Below, in pieces: positions 25,261-33,715 of a DNA stretch of 57,645 bases (within the stretch, counting starts at the first letter, position 1; each line of letters starts with the position of its first letter). Source of the DNA: Clostridia bacterium. GTDB lineage: Bacteria > Bacillota > Clostridia > Oscillospirales > CAG-272. Both the position numbers and the translations under genes were made by a program. The notes below the pieces were generated by a model. That model saw only the letters and a program-made list of their open reading frames with translations, had not been told where the DNA came from and made no database searches. The stretch is taken from NCBI GenBank assembly GCA_017503285.1, contig JAFVTH010000015.1, forward strand, positions 1 through 57,645, written 5' to 3'.

Positions 25261-25724
25261 TCAATGGCTTCCATACCTGTGTTTTCTCTGCCACCCTTGG
25301 AAAATACCATAAACTGTCCGTCAACTCTTTTAATATCCGCTGACAAAACAACGCATTGGCTACCATACTTTAGTGCTGCCTCTTTTATAAGCTGAGGGTT
25401 TTTAATTGCACCGGAGTTTACGCTAACCTTATCTGCGCCACATTTCAAAACCCTATCAAAGTCCTCAAGGGTATTTATTCCACCGCCAACGGTAAGCGGA
25501 ATGAATACGTTTTTGGCAACCTCTGTAAGAATTTCGGTAAACAGCTTCCTTTCCTCATAGGATGCTGTAATATCGTAAAAAACAAGCTCGTCTGCGCCGT
25601 TTTGAGAGTAGTATTTTGCAAGGTCAACAGGAGAGGAAACATCCTTAACCCCCTCGAAATTTACGCCCTTTACAACTCTGCCATCACGAACATCAAGACA
25701 AGGAATTATTCTTTTTGTAATCAT
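25251..25724 (-). CDS. hisF: HisF, N-terminal part (split by frameshift)
   Basis: 157 residues matching HisF strands 1-5: [23 protein letters not shown] with the catalytic Asp, [10 protein letters not shown] and [22 protein letters not shown]. It then stops with WI-stop where an intact protein would continue through about seven residues to GAGE. One missing base would explain it. HisF makes imidazole-glycerol-phosphate with HisH, and both halves are otherwise well conserved with no other damage, which favours a recent lesion or sequence error over long decay. It overlaps hisA by 4 bases. Confidence 0.88.
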   Translation of the reverse strand: MITKRIIPCLDVRDGRVVKGVNFEGVKDVSSPVDLAKYYSQNGADELVFYDITASYEERKLFTEILTEVAKNVFIPLTVGGGINTLEDFDRVLKCGADKVSVNSGAIKNPQLIKEAALKYGSQCVVLSADIKRVDGQFMVFSKGGRENTGMEAIEWI

Positions 25725-26434
25725 TTTGCCACCTCAAGTGCCTTAGCAAGGTCTATTGCGCCTGTATAGTAGGCTTTGCCTATGATAGCACCATACATAT
25801 CCATTTCCTTAAGGCTCTTTATATCATCAATTGTAGACACTCCCCCCGATGCAATTATATCAAGGGAGTATTTTTTGTTAAGTGCTTTATAAAGCTCCAA
25901 ATTGGTGCCACCCATAGCGCCGTCCTTGGAAATGTCGGTGCAGATTACGGTTTTGACACCTATTTTTTCTATTTTGGAAAGAAAGCTCTCAAGGGTGTAT
26001 CGGCTTTTTTCAACCCAGCCCTTAATTGCAATATAGCCATCCTTAACATCAGCACCTACGGCAACCTTGTCCCCATACAGCCTTACTGCCTCCAAAAGAA
26101 AGCCCTCATCTGTTACTGCGCTTGTGCCAAGAATAACACGGTCAGCACCGTTATTTAGGTACTTTTCAACCACCTCGATAGAACGGATACCGCCACCGAT
26201 TTCAAGAAACAAATCTGTTTCCTCGGCAATCCTCTTTACTATTTCAATATTAGGTGTATCACCGTTTTTTGCCCCCTCAAGGTCAACCACGTGTATGAAT
26301 TTTGCGCCCTTTGCTTCAAAATCCTTGGCAATTTCCCAAGGTCTTTCGCTATAGACGGTCATTTGGTTGTAGTCCCCCTTGAAGAGTCTGACTGCCTTTT
26401 TATCGTATAAATCTATTGCGGGAAAAATTCTCAT
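25721..26434 (-). CDS. hisA: Phosphoribosylformimino-AICAR-phosphate isomerase (HisA)
   Basis: 237 residues, a half-symmetric TIM barrel. [22 protein letters not shown] carries the first catalytic Asp and [12 protein letters not shown] the second; phosphate sites are LEIGGGIRS and IIASGGVST. Step 4 of the pathway. It overlaps hisF by 4 bases and follows hisH by 3. Confidence 0.97.
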   Translation of the reverse strand: MRIFPAIDLYDKKAVRLFKGDYNQMTVYSERPWEIAKDFEAKGAKFIHVVDLEGAKNGDTPNIEIVKRIAEETDLFLEIGGGIRSIEVVEKYLNNGADRVILGTSAVTDEGFLLEAVRLYGDKVAVGADVKDGYIAIKGWVEKSRYTLESFLSKIEKIGVKTVICTDISKDGAMGGTNLELYKALNKKYSLDIIASGGVSTIDDIKSLKEMDMYGAIIGKAYYTGAIDLAKALEVAK

Positions 26435-26437
26435 TTA

Positions 26438-27049
26438 TTACTCCATTTCGCAAAATGCTCTGAGTATATTTAGTCCTACATCTCCACTTTTCTCCGGGTG
26501 GAATTGTGCGCCCATAACATTGTCCTTGCCCACTATTGCAGTAAGCTCACAGCCATACTCAGTTGTGGCAAGAAGGCTATCCTCACAGTCTGTGGCATAA
26601 TAGGAATGAACGAAGTATACAAAGTCTCCGTCCTTTATGTACTTAAAAAGCGGATGCTGTTTTTTGAAAATCAAGCCGTTGTAGCCTATATGTGGAATCT
26701 TTAGCTTGCTGTCGATAGCCCCCTTCATAGGAACAACTGAGCCCTTTAAGAGCCCTAAGCCATCAAACTGCCCAAACTCGTAGCTTTTTTCAAAAAGCAG
26801 CTGCATACCAAGGCAAATACCCAAAATCGGCTTGCCGTTTTTGGCTTCCTCAATTATAACCTTGTCAAGCCCCGTTTCGCGAAGCTTGCCTATGGCATCC
26901 TCAAATGCGCCAACACCCGGCAGAAGAATTTTGTCTGCCTTTTTTATAACGTCCTTGTCGCCTGTGACTACTGCCTCGGCGCCAATATAACTAAACGATG
27001 ACTTAACGGAGAAAAGATTTCCCACCCCGTAGTCAATAATTGCTATCAT
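26438..27049 (-). CDS. hisH: Imidazole glycerol phosphate synthase glutaminase subunit (HisH)
   Basis: 203 residues. Class I glutamine amidotransferase with Cys in GICLGMQLLFE and His-x-Glu in QFHPEKSG; the oxyanion region is LPGVGAFEDA. It supplies ammonia to HisF, so the neighbouring hisF frameshift would also disable its purpose. Its start overlaps the hisB stop by one base. Confidence 0.97.
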   Translation of the reverse strand: MIAIIDYGVGNLFSVKSSFSYIGAEAVVTGDKDVIKKADKILLPGVGAFEDAIGKLRETGLDKVIIEEAKNGKPILGICLGMQLLFEKSYEFGQFDGLGLLKGSVVPMKGAIDSKLKIPHIGYNGLIFKKQHPLFKYIKDGDFVYFVHSYYATDCEDSLLATTEYGCELTAIVGKDNVMGAQFHPEKSGDVGLNILRAFCEME

Positions 27050-27636
27050 TAGATTACCCCTTTGGTAGATGGAATTTCGTCCTTGAATTTTTCGTCAATT
27101 GCAACTGCCTCCTTAAGCACCCTTGCAAGAGCCTTAAAGGCACCCTCAATAATGTGGTGAGAGTTAGAGCCGGCAAGCTGTCTTATGTGGAGTGTTATTC
27201 CCGCTTCTCTTGCAAGAGCGCTCAAAAACTCCTCAGTCAGCTCTGTATCAAAATCCCCAACCTTGTACGCCGGAATACTAAGGCCATAGAAAAGACCGCC
27301 TCTGCCTGAGATGTCAACGGCGCACATAACAAGCGCCTCATCCATGGGCAAAATAATATCGCCATAGCGACAGATGCCCTTCTTATCTCCAAGCGCCTCT
27401 GAAAGTGCCTTACCAAGGGCAATGCCTATATCCTCGGTGGTGTGGTGATAGTCAACCTGTGTGTCGCCCACGCACTTAACTGTTAAATCAAATCTTGCGT
27501 GCTTTGAAAAAAGAGTGAGCATGTGGTCAAGGAAGCCACAGCCTGTTGAAATATCACTTTCACCCTTGCCGTCAAGGCTTAGGGTAAGCATAATATCGGT
27601 TTCGTTTGTTTTTCTTGCTATGCTTGTCTTTCTCAT
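27049..27636 (-). CDS. hisB: Imidazoleglycerol-phosphate dehydratase (HisB)
   Basis: 195 residues, the single-domain form. The Mn-binding HxxxHH-type motifs are GFLDHMLTLFSKH, DYHHTTEDIGIALG and SNSHHIIEGAFKALA, all intact. Step 6 of histidine synthesis. It overlaps hisC by 4 bases. Confidence 0.97.
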   Translation of the reverse strand: MRKTSIARKTNETDIMLTLSLDGKGESDISTGCGFLDHMLTLFSKHARFDLTVKCVGDTQVDYHHTTEDIGIALGKALSEALGDKKGICRYGDIILPMDEALVMCAVDISGRGGLFYGLSIPAYKVGDFDTELTEEFLSALAREAGITLHIRQLAGSNSHHIIEGAFKALARVLKEAVAIDEKFKDEIPSTKGVI

Positions 27637-28697
27637 TTTTCTCCCTCCAATATGGCCTTAATTTGGGTAAGCAAAACATCCATTTGCTCTCTTGTGCCTA
27701 TGGTAATTCTGTTGAAATCCGCAATCTTGGGCTTGGTGAAATGTCTAACAAGGACACCCCTCTGCTTCAGCTTCAAATAAAGCTCCTCACCATTGATTTT
27801 GTCGCTTTTTGCAAACAGGAAGTTTGCACTTGAGCTTAAGACCTCAAAGCCAAGTGCCTCAAGATTCTTTTTTGTGTACTCTCTTGTTTTTATAATTTTC
27901 TTGGCATTATTCATATAGTACTCATCATCGTCAATTGCACGAGAGCCGGCAATTTGACTTAGGCGATTAACGTTATATGGATTTGTTGAGTACTTTATGG
28001 TGTTAAGGTCACAAATAAGCTCCTTTGAGCCGATGCCAAAGCCTATTCTGCCACCTGCCATTGAGCGAGATTTAGAAAAGGTCATTGTAACAAGAAGGTT
28101 GTCGTATTTTTCTACAAGCGGAACACAGCTTTCAGCACCGAAGTCCACATACGCCTCGTCAACTATGACAACACGATTGGGATTTGACCTAACAAGCTTT
28201 TCTATTTCGTCTCTTGGGAGCGCTATGCCTGTTGGTGCGTTTGGATTTGCTATAACTATGTTTTCCTCAAGCTCGTAATAATCACTTAGGTCGATTGTAA
28301 AATCGTCCTTTAGTGGAATTATTTTATATTTTATGTTATTAAGCTCTGCAAAAACGGAATAAAAGCCGTAGGTAATATCGGCAAAGGCTATTCCCCTATT
28401 GCTATCGCAAAACGCCATAAATGCAAAATTCAAGATCTCATCACTGCCATTCGTTACAAGGACCTGGTCCGCACAAACGCCATAACGATTGGCAATTTTT
28501 TGTGTAAGCTCAGTACACTCCGGGTCAGAATACAAATGTAGCCTTTCCGCCTCTTTCCTAACTGCCTCGTATACACCCTTAGATGGTGGATATGGAGATT
28601 CATTTGTATTCAGCTTTACATATTTCATATCCTTAGGTTGCTCGCCCGGGGTGTAAGGTGTTAGCAAGGAATACTTGCCAGAAAAAAATCTACTCAT
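27633..28697 (-). CDS. hisC: Histidinol-phosphate aminotransferase (HisC)
   Basis: 354 residues from the ATG at 28697, which follows AGGAGC; an upstream in-frame extension would run into hisD and has no family match. A fold-type I PLP enzyme: KLNTNESPYPPS at the N-terminus, NPNAPTG, DEAYVDF, and the PLP lysine in TFSKSRSMAGGRIGF. Step 7. It begins 16 bases after the hisD stop and overlaps hisB. Confidence 0.96.
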   Translation of the reverse strand: MSRFFSGKYSLLTPYTPGEQPKDMKYVKLNTNESPYPPSKGVYEAVRKEAERLHLYSDPECTELTQKIANRYGVCADQVLVTNGSDEILNFAFMAFCDSNRGIAFADITYGFYSVFAELNNIKYKIIPLKDDFTIDLSDYYELEENIVIANPNAPTGIALPRDEIEKLVRSNPNRVVIVDEAYVDFGAESCVPLVEKYDNLLVTMTFSKSRSMAGGRIGFGIGSKELICDLNTIKYSTNPYNVNRLSQIAGSRAIDDDEYYMNNAKKIIKTREYTKKNLEALGFEVLSSSANFLFAKSDKINGEELYLKLKQRGVLVRHFTKPKIADFNRITIGTREQMDVLLTQIKAILEGEK

Positions 28698-28713
28698 TTG
28701 TCTGCTCCTGTTT

Positions 28714-29988
28714 TTAGTCCTCGAAGCGAACCTCTGCGCTTCTTGCATGGGCATCAAGCCCCTCTTTCCTTGCAAAGGTAGCTATTTTGTCGTATACCTT
28801 TGAAAGGGCTTCCCTTGTGTAATAGGTAAACTGGGATTTCTTTACGAAATCATCAACGGAAAGCGGTGATGAAAACCTTGCACTACCACTGGTTGGTAAT
28901 GTGTGGTTTGGACCTGCAAAGTAATCGCCAAGAGCCTCCGGACAATATTTACCCATAAAGATAGAGCCTGCGTGCTTGATGCTGTCAAGATAATCAAATG
29001 GATTATCAACACAGATTTCAAGATGCTCCGGTGCAATTTCGTTAGCAATTTCAATTGCGCTCATAAGATTGTCGCTGACTATGATTTTACCGTTTTTGTC
29101 AATGGAATATCTTGCAATCTCTGCTCTTGGTAATGTGGGAATTTGCTTTTCAAGCTCACAGCTTACTGCCTCGGCAAATGCCATAGAATCAGTTACCAAA
29201 ACAGCGCTTGCCATTTTGTCGTGCTCTGCCTGTGAAAGCAAGTCGGCAGCGATGTGTCTTGGATTGTTTGTGTCGTCTGCCACAACCAAAATCTCGCTTG
29301 GTCCTGCAATCATATCAATAGAAACCTTGCCAAAAACCTGCTTTTTAGCCTCGGCAACAAATGCGTTGCCCGGACCAACGATTTTATCAACACAAGGAAT
29401 AGTTTCTGTACCATATGCAAGGGCAGCGATAGCCTGTGCGCCGCCAACCTTGAATATTCTATCTACACCGGCGATTTTTGCAGCGGCTAAAATTGCAGGA
29501 TTTACCTTGCCATCCCTTGATGGTGGGGTAACCATATAAATTTCCTTACAGCCTGCAATCTTGGCAGGAACGCTATCCATCAAAACCGTTGAAGGATATG
29601 CAGCAGTACCGCCCGGAACGTAAAGACCGACCCTTTCAATAGGAGTTACCTTTTGTCCTGTAACAATACCGTCCTCGCCCTCGGTAAGAAAGCCCTCTCT
29701 TACCTGCTTTTTGTGGAAGGCAACGATATTCTCCTTTGCCTCCTTAACAATTTCGATAAATGCGCTATCCACAGAGGCAAACGCCTCGTCAATCTCTGCC
29801 TCGGTAACCTCTAGAGAGGAAAGCTTTACCTTATCAAATTTTTCTGCATAATCGTAAAGCGCCTTGTCTCCGTTTTTTCTGACATTGTAGATAATATCAA
29901 GAACAATGTCCTCAACGCCAGCGTCAATATTTTCACGGGCAAAAATTTCGTCATTTGAAACCTGTCCGTACTTGTATATCTTAATCAT
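28714..29988 (-). CDS. hisD: Histidinol dehydrogenase (HisD)
   Basis: 424 residues, normal length. Conserved blocks include GLYVPGGTAAYPSTVLM, GPGNAFVAEAKKQVFG, DMIAGPSEILVVAD, AEHDKMASAVLVT and the C-terminal GPNHTLPTSGSARF with Zn/catalytic His. It oxidises histidinol to histidine in two NAD-dependent steps. Overlaps hisG by 8 bases. Confidence 0.97.
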   Translation of the reverse strand: MIKIYKYGQVSNDEIFARENIDAGVEDIVLDIIYNVRKNGDKALYDYAEKFDKVKLSSLEVTEAEIDEAFASVDSAFIEIVKEAKENIVAFHKKQVREGFLTEGEDGIVTGQKVTPIERVGLYVPGGTAAYPSTVLMDSVPAKIAGCKEIYMVTPPSRDGKVNPAILAAAKIAGVDRIFKVGGAQAIAALAYGTETIPCVDKIVGPGNAFVAEAKKQVFGKVSIDMIAGPSEILVVADDTNNPRHIAADLLSQAEHDKMASAVLVTDSMAFAEAVSCELEKQIPTLPRAEIARYSIDKNGKIIVSDNLMSAIEIANEIAPEHLEICVDNPFDYLDSIKHAGSIFMGKYCPEALGDYFAGPNHTLPTSGSARFSSPLSVDDFVKKSQFTYYTREALSKVYDKIATFARKEGLDAHARSAEVRFED

Positions 29989-30610
29989 TTGCTTCTACCT
30001 GTGCCTTTAGCATTGCTGCTATATTTTCAATCTTTTCTGTCTTAAACTTAAAGCTTGCCTTGTTTACAATAAGCCTTGCAGAGATTGGAACAATTGTTTC
30101 CTTTACCTCAAGGTTATTTTCCTTAAGCGTTGTACCTGTTTCTACAATATCCACAATAACATCGGATAAATCAAGAATAGGTGCAAGCTCTATTGAGCCG
30201 TTTAGCTTGATAATATCAATATCACGGCATTTTGAGGCGTAATGCTTTGATGCAATATTTGCAAACTTGGTAGCAACCCTTAGGGTGCTGGAGTTATCGT
30301 CATAAAACTCCTTTTTTGCAGCTACTGCCATTTTGCACTTACCTATATTAAGATCCAAAAGCTCGTAAACATCAGGCTCATATTCTAGAAGAATGTCCTT
30401 GCCACAAACACCGATGTCGGCAGCGCCTCTTTCAACATAAATTGAAACATCAGATGGCTTTACCCAAAAGAAGCGTATGCCCTTTTGTGGGTTTTCAAAA
30501 ATGAGCTTTCTGTTATTTTCGAGAATCGAAGGACAGTCGTAGCCACTTTGTGCAAACATATTATATACCTTTTCGCCAAGTCTGCCCTTGGGTAGTGCTA
30601 CATTAATCAT
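29981..30610 (-). CDS. hisG: ATP phosphoribosyltransferase, short form (HisG)
   Basis: 209 residues: the short HisG form that lacks the C-terminal regulatory domain and needs HisZ, encoded directly upstream. Recognisable MINVALPKGRLGEKV start, DIGVCGKDILLE, and the PRPP loop DIVETGTTLKENNL. First committed step, condensing ATP with PRPP. The HisG/HisZ pairing is consistent. Confidence 0.97.
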   Translation of the reverse strand: MINVALPKGRLGEKVYNMFAQSGYDCPSILENNRKLIFENPQKGIRFFWVKPSDVSIYVERGAADIGVCGKDILLEYEPDVYELLDLNIGKCKMAVAAKKEFYDDNSSTLRVATKFANIASKHYASKCRDIDIIKLNGSIELAPILDLSDVIVDIVETGTTLKENNLEVKETIVPISARLIVNKASFKFKTEKIENIAAMLKAQVEAND

Positions 30611-30613
30611 GCC

Positions 30614-31696
30614 TTAATCCTCCATTTCCTTTAGCTCTTTATATCTTAATTTTTCCGGGATTGATTTTTGTGCGCTAACGCTTTTTCCCTGTGAAACAAG
30701 CCACTCTACTGCGTCCTCAACCTTTTTGTAAGGTGTTTCGTCCTTGTAGATAAGAAGCACGTCAACATCGTATCCCTTTGATTCCTTATTAATACCGGCA
30801 ATAAGGTCGGTGTAAATGGCAAAGCCAACGCCACCACCACTCTTGCCCATTTTGGTAAGGAGCTTATCGTATCTGCCACCAAACAGCACGCACTCGCAAA
30901 CGCCCTTAATAAAGCCGTTAAACACAATGCCGTTATAGTAGTTCATATCGTTGACAATTGAAAAGTCAAGACTGATTTGCGCCTTGCCGTCAAGTAAAGC
31001 GCAAAGTGATTTTAGCTCCTTTATAGCAGGAAGACTATCCTCAAGCCCAAGGGCGCTTAGCTTTTCAAAAACTACGCTTGGCGCGCCATAAACAGTAACA
31101 AACTCGCAAAGGAGATTTGCACCGTTTTTATCAACTCCATATTTTTCGCAGCACTCAATAATCTCATGCTGACTCTTTTTCCTTATGCACTCTGCAATTT
31201 CAGCAAAAAAGCCCTCGCTACCACCGATTTTTTCAAGAACGGCAGACAAAATGCCCATATGTGAAATTTCAATAACATAATCCTTGGAAATAGCCTCAAG
31301 GCTTTTTGCAGATAGGGACACAACCTCACAAACGTCGTAAAGGTCGATATCTCCGATGCATTCAAGACCGGTTTGCATAATTTCCTTATACTGTCTTGTG
31401 CTGCCGGACACTCTATAAACATTTTCGCTATAATAAACCTTTTGCTTAACACCCTTTGCCTCTGTGGCGTTTTTAATAATAGAAAGGGTAACGTCAGGCT
31501 TAAGAGCAAGGAGCTTACCGTTGGTGTCGGTAAAGGTAATAACGCCATCGCTAACCAAAAACTCCTTGTTTTTGGCGTAAAGGTCGTATTCCTCAAACTT
31601 GCTCATTTTGTATGGCAAATAGCCATATTTACTGTAAAGGGAGCGAAGGGCGAAAATAATCCTTTCCTCACTCTTTAGATACTTCTCATCTAGCAT
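30614..31696 (-). CDS. hisZ: ATP phosphoribosyltransferase regulatory subunit (HisZ)
   Basis: 360 residues, a histidyl-tRNA-synthetase paralogue: class II core with FALRSLYSKYGYLPYK, LALKPDVTLSIIKNA (motif 2 region) and VGFAIYTDLIAGI, but no anticodon-binding domain. It joins short HisG into the active hetero-octamer and gives feedback control by histidine. It sits between hisR and hisG. Confidence 0.95.
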   Translation of the reverse strand: MLDEKYLKSEERIIFALRSLYSKYGYLPYKMSKFEEYDLYAKNKEFLVSDGVITFTDTNGKLLALKPDVTLSIIKNATEAKGVKQKVYYSENVYRVSGSTRQYKEIMQTGLECIGDIDLYDVCEVVSLSAKSLEAISKDYVIEISHMGILSAVLEKIGGSEGFFAEIAECIRKKSQHEIIECCEKYGVDKNGANLLCEFVTVYGAPSVVFEKLSALGLEDSLPAIKELKSLCALLDGKAQISLDFSIVNDMNYYNGIVFNGFIKGVCECVLFGGRYDKLLTKMGKSGGGVGFAIYTDLIAGINKESKGYDVDVLLIYKDETPYKKVEDAVEWLVSQGKSVSAQKSIPEKLRYKELKEMED

Positions 31697-31699
31697 TTC

Positions 31700-31987
31700 T
31701 TAGTCCTTTGTAATGCGGTCAAGCACCATAGAATATCCACCGTCACCATACTCAAGGCAACGATTAACACGGCTGATTGTTGCAGTGCTCATACCTGTTT
31801 CCTTTGTAATTTCTGCGTAGTTAATGCCGTCTCTCAGCATTTTTGCCGCCTTAAGCCTTTGGGCAATTTCTAAAACCTCTTTAATTGTGCATGCGTCCTC
31901 AAAGAACTTATAGCACTCTTCAACACTATTTAGGGAAAGGATTGCCTCAAAAAGCTGATCAACCTCTTTAGTATGCATCTTACTCAT
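31700..31987 (-). CDS. TrpR-like repressor, HisR/YerC family
   Basis: 95 residues, TrpR/YerC-YecD family: helical, with the reader EVLEIAQRLKAAKMLRDGINYAEITKETGMSTATISRVNRCLEYG forming the helix-turn-helix. Members in Firmicutes have been proposed as histidine-pathway repressors (HisR). It is the first gene of the his operon, 3 bases before hisZ, and the promoter has a palindrome (32025-32040) overlapping the expected start of transcription. Autoregulation together with the operon is therefore likely. Confidence 0.88.
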   Translation of the reverse strand: MSKMHTKEVDQLFEAILSLNSVEECYKFFEDACTIKEVLEIAQRLKAAKMLRDGINYAEITKETGMSTATISRVNRCLEYGDGGYSMVLDRITKD

Positions 31988-32024
31988 CTAATACTCCTCG
32001 CTTTCAACGTTTTGCATTTTAACG

Positions 32025-32040
32025 CTTTAGTGTACTAAAA
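32025..32040. promoter_or_regulatory. Candidate HisR operator at the his promoter
   Basis: CTTTAGTGTACTAAAA has arms CTTTAG and CTAAAa with a 4-base centre. It lies directly downstream of the -10, over the expected transcription start. A near-identical site lies at 46841-46856 in front of ilvE. Confidence 0.65.
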
Positions 32041-32041
32041 T

Positions 32042-32070
32042 ATTATAATACTTTTATTTTTACTTGTCAA
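32042..32070 (-). promoter_or_regulatory. Consensus promoter of the his operon
   Basis: Minus strand TTGACA (32065-32070), 17 bases, TATAAT (32042-32047), a perfect sigma-A promoter; GCGAGGAG is the ribosome site for hisR. Confidence 0.9.
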
Positions 32071-32095
32071 TAGTTATTATATAAATAATAAAAAA

Positions 32096-32112
32096 GGCTC
32101 GATAATCGAGCC
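32096..32112 (-). terminator. Terminator after ridA
   Basis: GGCTCGAT and ATCGAGCC pair with a one-base loop and a T-run on the minus strand; it ends the leuC-to-ridA operon just before the his promoter. Confidence 0.85.
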
Positions 32113-32119
32113 CTTTTAG

Positions 32120-32494
32120 TTAGATTTTAGCAATAACCTCAACCTCTACAAGAACGTTTTTAGGTAGAGTTTTTACAGCAACACAGCTTCTTGCAGGCTT
32201 TGAGGTAAAGTATTTTCCATATACCTCATTAAACGCACCAAAGTCGTTCATATCATAAAGGAAGCATGTTGTCTTTACTGCATTTTCAAAGCTTGTGCCG
32301 GCTGCCTCAAGCACAGCGCCAAGGTTTTTCATAACCTGCTCTGCCTGCTCCACAATGCCCTGCGCATCTACATTTCCTGTTTCCGGATTGATTGCAATTT
32401 GACCGGAGGTGTATACCATACCATCACAAACAATAGCCTGTGAGTATGGACCGATAGCACCCGGTGCTTTATCTGTTGCGATTTTCTTTAACAT
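32120..32494 (-). CDS. ridA: RidA family enamine/imine deaminase
   Basis: 124 residues, typical Rid length, with GAIGPYSQAI, YTSGQIAINPETGN and the active-site Arg in KPARSCVAVKTLP. It hydrolyses 2-aminoacrylate and related enamines released by PLP enzymes such as threonine deaminase. It lies directly after ilvA, which makes exactly such an intermediate, so the pairing is functional. Last gene of the operon. Confidence 0.95.
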   Translation of the reverse strand: MLKKIATDKAPGAIGPYSQAIVCDGMVYTSGQIAINPETGNVDAQGIVEQAEQVMKNLGAVLEAAGTSFENAVKTTCFLYDMNDFGAFNEVYGKYFTSKPARSCVAVKTLPKNVLVEVEVIAKI

Positions 32495-32504
32495 AATTTT
32501 CTCC

Positions 32505-33698
32505 TTAGATTAGCTTGAAGCCAAAATCGGTAAGTCCCTTTTTGATTTCCTCAATATGCTCGAAGTTTCTTGTTTCCATAACTATTCTCAGATAGCAGCC
32601 ATTTACGTCAGAGCCTTCATTTGCTCTTTCGTGGTGTACAGATGTAACATTACCGCCAAGGTCCGCAATAATTCTTGAAACATTCTTAAGCTGACCAGGC
32701 TTATCAACAAGCTCTATCATAAGCTGTGCTGTTCTGCCGGACATCAAAAGACCACGCTTGATAACCCTTGAAAGGATTGTAACGTCAATGTTACCGCCTG
32801 AGAGCAAGCAAACTGTCTTTTTGCCCTTCAAATCAATTTTATCAAACATTGCAGCAGCAACAGCGATAGCGCCGGCGCCCTCTGTAACAAGCTTCTGCTG
32901 CTCCATAAGAGCAAGGATTGCCGCAGAGATTTCATCATCTGTTACTGTAACTATCTTATCAACATATTTTGAGCAAAGCTCATATGTAAGGTTGCCGGGC
33001 TTTTTAACCGCTATACCGTCGGCAATTGTGGAAACAGAGGAAAGTTCCTCAATTTTGCCGTCCTTAACGGAGTTATACATAGATGGAGCGCCTGCAGCCT
33101 GTACGCCATATACCTTAACACGGGGGTTAAGGGTTTTTAGTGTATAGGCAATACCGGAAATAAGTCCACCGCCACCAACCGGAACAATAACTGCGTCAAG
33201 GTCCGGAAGTTGCTCAATAAGCTCAAGCGCGATTGTGCCCTGACCTGCTATAACATCCTCGTCATCAAACGGATGAATGAAGCTGTAGCCCATTTCGTCT
33301 CTTAGCTCAAGCGCCTTCTTATAAGCGTCATCATATACGCCCTCAACAAGGCAAACCTCTGCGCCATAGCTTTTTGTAGCCTCGATTTTGGAAATCGGTG
33401 CTCCGTCCGGCAAGCAAATAACTGCCTTAATTCCGTTTTTCTGCGCGGCAAGAGCAACGCCCTGTGCGTGGTTACCCGCTGAGCAAGCAATTACTCCACG
33501 AGCCTTTTCCTCGTTTGAAAGTGTGGATATTTTGTAGTATGAGCCTCTTACCTTAAAGGAGCCTGTTGTTTGTAGGTTTTCTGTCTTTAAGTAAAGCTCT
33601 ATGCCCTTCTTTAGCTTTGGTGCGTAAATGATGTCTGTCTTACGAATGACATCCTTTAAGGCATAGCTTGCACGATATACATTATCAATAGTCAACAT
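32505..33698 (-). CDS. ilvA: Threonine ammonia-lyase (IlvA)
   Basis: 397 residues. Fold-type II PLP enzyme: PLP lysine in TTGSFKVRGSYYK, CSAGNHAQGVALAA, VPVGGGGLISGIA and LLSGGNID. One ACT domain at the C-terminus (about 325-397, MIELVDKPGQLKNVSRII) gives the length of the TdcB/short IlvA class. It makes 2-oxobutanoate for isoleucine. Followed by ridA and co-transcribed with leuCDB. Confidence 0.93.
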   Translation of the reverse strand: MLTIDNVYRASYALKDVIRKTDIIYAPKLKKGIELYLKTENLQTTGSFKVRGSYYKISTLSNEEKARGVIACSAGNHAQGVALAAQKNGIKAVICLPDGAPISKIEATKSYGAEVCLVEGVYDDAYKKALELRDEMGYSFIHPFDDEDVIAGQGTIALELIEQLPDLDAVIVPVGGGGLISGIAYTLKTLNPRVKVYGVQAAGAPSMYNSVKDGKIEELSSVSTIADGIAVKKPGNLTYELCSKYVDKIVTVTDDEISAAILALMEQQKLVTEGAGAIAVAAAMFDKIDLKGKKTVCLLSGGNIDVTILSRVIKRGLLMSGRTAQLMIELVDKPGQLKNVSRIIADLGGNVTSVHHERANEGSDVNGCYLRIVMETRNFEHIEEIKKGLTDFGFKLI

Positions 33699-33715
33699 AT
33701 ATTCCTCACAAATTT

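Noticed and set aside
25245-25262. Programmed ribosomal frameshift in hisF
   Set aside because: No slippery heptamer with a downstream stimulatory structure was recognised; a lesion or sequence error is simpler.
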